A DNA stretch of 64,000 nucleotides from an uncultured Lachnospiraceae bacterium (GTDB lineage: Bacteria; Bacillota; Clostridia; Lachnospirales; Lachnospiraceae), in NCBI GenBank assembly GCA_910583605.1, contig CAJTXN010000008.1:1-64000 (forward strand), given 5' to 3'. Below are positions 62,591-64,000 of this stretch, in pieces (positions within the stretch are counted from its first letter, which is position 1; each line of letters starts with the position of its first letter). A model generated the notes under the pieces. That model was not told the origin of the DNA, searched no databases, and worked only from the letters and a program-made list of their open reading frames with translations. The translations under genes and the position numbers were made by a program.

Positions 62591-64000
62591 ATTTATACAA
62601 AATAAAATTGTTTCTAATAATGATAAGTATAACCCCAGACAGTTAACATGTTTTCATAAACCCTGGGCGATTTTGTATGGATCCATAAGGGAAGAATATT
62701 TTGACTTATACTTACTGACTTCGGTTTTTTATGAGAACTATGCATATGGAAACTATTTTCCCTTATTTGGTTCATCGGAGAATTTAAATGAAAACTATTA
62801 TCGGTTTGCAAAAGAAATATTAGAACCAAGATTCAAAGTAAATGTAGGCAGGATTACATACAAAAATAAAGAAGAATTTGTTATGAACATTGCAGAAAAG
62901 TTAGCAGCCGGGGAAAGAATTTTAGTTCCGGCAGATTTAATTGAACTTCCGTATTATGAGGATTATAAGCTAAATCATCATATACATTTTTTTGTAATCA
63001 AAGGTTTTGACATAGAAAAAGAGATATTTTATGTTTTGGACAATATGCAGATAGATGGCGGTTCAGATGGTATATATAAAAATTTTGCGATTACGTTTGA
63101 TTGTATGTATTGTATGGCTGAAACCTGTTTTAATTCCTATTTTGCAACAGAGTCAATACCGTATTTTTGGACATTGGAAAGTCTGAAAAAGGATGAAGAA
63201 GAAGGATATACAGTATCAGAGGCCTTGAATAATCATAAGACGGAGTTAGAACTTGCCGGTATACATACGGAGCTAATATCATATCCGGAAGGGTACATCA
63301 TAACGAATCAGGTGTCTGGCGCATTGAATTTTTCAAGAGCTTATGCAAAAATTCTAAACTATAAAGAAGTATATTTTGATATGCTGTTTAAAAAACTTAT
63401 GGAAAGTAATATTGATGAAAATATATTACAAAATATAATAAATAAGAAAAAACAGAATTACGATGCCTGGGAAAAATTAAGAGCTTTAGTCATGTACCAT
63501 TATGCAAAACAAAATGGCCGCTTAGGCGAGCTTGAAAAAGAATACAGACAATGTGTATCAGAAGATAAAGTATTTTTTGATAATGTAGTAAATGCTATAA
63601 AAAATATAAAACAAAATAAGGTTAGTCCGGAACCTCCGGATGAAGTATATAAAGCAGGTATTTATAATCCGAAGCTGGCAGATGTTTCAGTAAATGGTAA
63701 TAACGTCCTGATTCATCATAGTAAAGCCGAGGTTTATGATACATGGAAAAATCAAGATAATGCCACACAAATTTTATTTAAAAAGAGACCGGAAGATGAA
63801 ATTGAATTCAGCTGTGAACTACACATAAAAAATGAAGCGGATTTCCCGTTTTTTAGCGGTATGATAATAAAAAATGATGACGGAAAAATGTTTTTGTTTG
63901 GAAATGATGCGAAGTGTTCAATGGCATTATATTGTCCTCAGCTGGAAGAAAATTTTACAATTTATAAAGAAGACTTTTATGATGAAAAAATGAAACTTAA
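62580..64000 (+). CDS. BtrH-like cysteine acyltransferase, partial at window end
   Basis: The reading frame runs from ATG 62580 to the end without a stop (473 residues seen). The front has the BtrH_N triad: Cys24 in 'NPRQLTCFHKPWAILYG', His136 in 'NHHIHFFVIKGFDIEKEIFY' and Asp154 in 'VLDNMQIDGG'. In butirosin synthesis BtrH moves an acyl group from a carrier protein to the aminoglycoside, so this enzyme should release the amino acid from the carrier protein encoded at 60569. A helical linker follows, and from about residue 365 a beta-sandwich like region ('NEADFPFFSGMIIKNDDGKM') begins. GGAGAG precedes the ATG, and it overlaps the CYTH gene by 11 bases. Confidence 0.8.
   Translation, partial: MINKFIQNKIVSNNDKYNPRQLTCFHKPWAILYGSIREEYFDLYLLTSVFYENYAYGNYFPLFGSSENLNENYYRFAKEILEPRFKVNVGRITYKNKEEFVMNIAEKLAAGERILVPADLIELPYYEDYKLNHHIHFFVIKGFDIEKEIFYVLDNMQIDGGSDGIYKNFAITFDCMYCMAETCFNSYFATESIPYFWTLESLKKDEEEGYTVSEALNNHKTELELAGIHTELISYPEGYIITNQVSGALNFSRAYAKILNYKEVYFDMLFKKLMESNIDENILQNIINKKKQNYDAWEKLRALVMYHYAKQNGRLGELEKEYRQCVSEDKVFFDNVVNAIKNIKQNKVSPEPPDEVYKAGIYNPKLADVSVNGNNVLIHHSKAEVYDTWKNQDNATQILFKKRPEDEIEFSCELHIKNEADFPFFSGMIIKNDDGKMFLFGNDAKCSMALYCPQLEENFTIYKEDFYDEKMKL

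Noticed and set aside
1..64000. tRNA, rRNA and CRISPR arrays
   Set aside because: No cloverleaf-like GGTTCRA arms with matched acceptors, no rRNA core text, and no regularly spaced repeats were found by eye; a tRNAscan or CRISPR search could still find weak ones.

Overview
The window looks like chromosome of a low-GC Firmicute of the class Clostridia, most likely a gut Lachnospiraceae. The basis is AT-rich coding sequence with strong AGGAGG-type ribosome sites, an agr-type peptide signalling locus with a GHKL kinase and a LytTR regulator, the cdaA-cdaR-glmM operon, and families common in that group (DUF5027, YdeI-like, CD3324-like). No rRNA, tRNA or CRISPR array was seen. All family names come from reading motifs; no database search was possible.

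Layout. 1-7.3 kb: the tail module of a prophage, with a tail chaperone pair that appears joined by a -1 frameshift, a tape measure protein, a small tail protein, and a long tail or fibre protein ending in an S74 self-cleaving chaperone. No lysis or integration genes follow. 7.3-9.5 kb: decayed sequence with broken genes. 9.5-13.3 kb: a 1018-residue secreted protein (calcium-binding repeats, von Willebrand A domain, nuclease-like C-terminus) followed at once by a likely immunity gene. 13.3-19.5 kb: a mosaic of an IS3 remnant, broken genes, a YdeI-like protein, a carbamoyltransferase/pyrophosphatase-like fusion, a methyltransferase-HNH pair, an SRPBCC protein and a decayed second copy of the immunity gene.

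19.5-26.0 kb: an agr-like locus with AgrD, AgrB, a secreted 147-residue protein, a three-gene ABC transporter, a DUF5027 protein and, on the opposite strand, the sensor kinase and regulator. 26.4-28.8 kb: a chemoreceptor and a PAS protein. 28.9-39.1 kb: an accessory island with an ATPase/TOPRIM-like pair that resembles phage defence, then five tightly packed genes (SWIM zinc finger, HEAT-like, MoxR ATPase, DUF5682, VWA). 39.2-41.3 kb: a SUKH-like protein, a ParE/Phd-type toxin-antitoxin pair and an unexplained hairpin.

41.4-50.7 kb: core genes, namely two membrane proteins, cdaA, cdaR, an HPr protein, glmM, a rhamnosyltransferase-like enzyme, galE and leuA, closed by a terminator. 50.8 kb to the end: one long co-directional cluster behind a clear promoter and a possible attenuator. 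It has a stand-alone carrier protein, an amino acid:carrier-protein ligase related to seryl-tRNA synthetase, and a BtrH-like cysteine acyltransferase (cut by the window edge). With them are a radical SAM enzyme, a PEP-synthase-like protein, a nucleoside phosphorylase, a divergent nucleoside diphosphate kinase, another P-loop kinase, a pyruvyl transferase, a glycosyltransferase, a methyltransferase, a CYTH protein and a nucleotidyltransferase. Together these suggest an undescribed carrier-protein-based pathway that attaches an amino acid to a nucleoside, sugar or polymer. It is the best candidate here for a new system.
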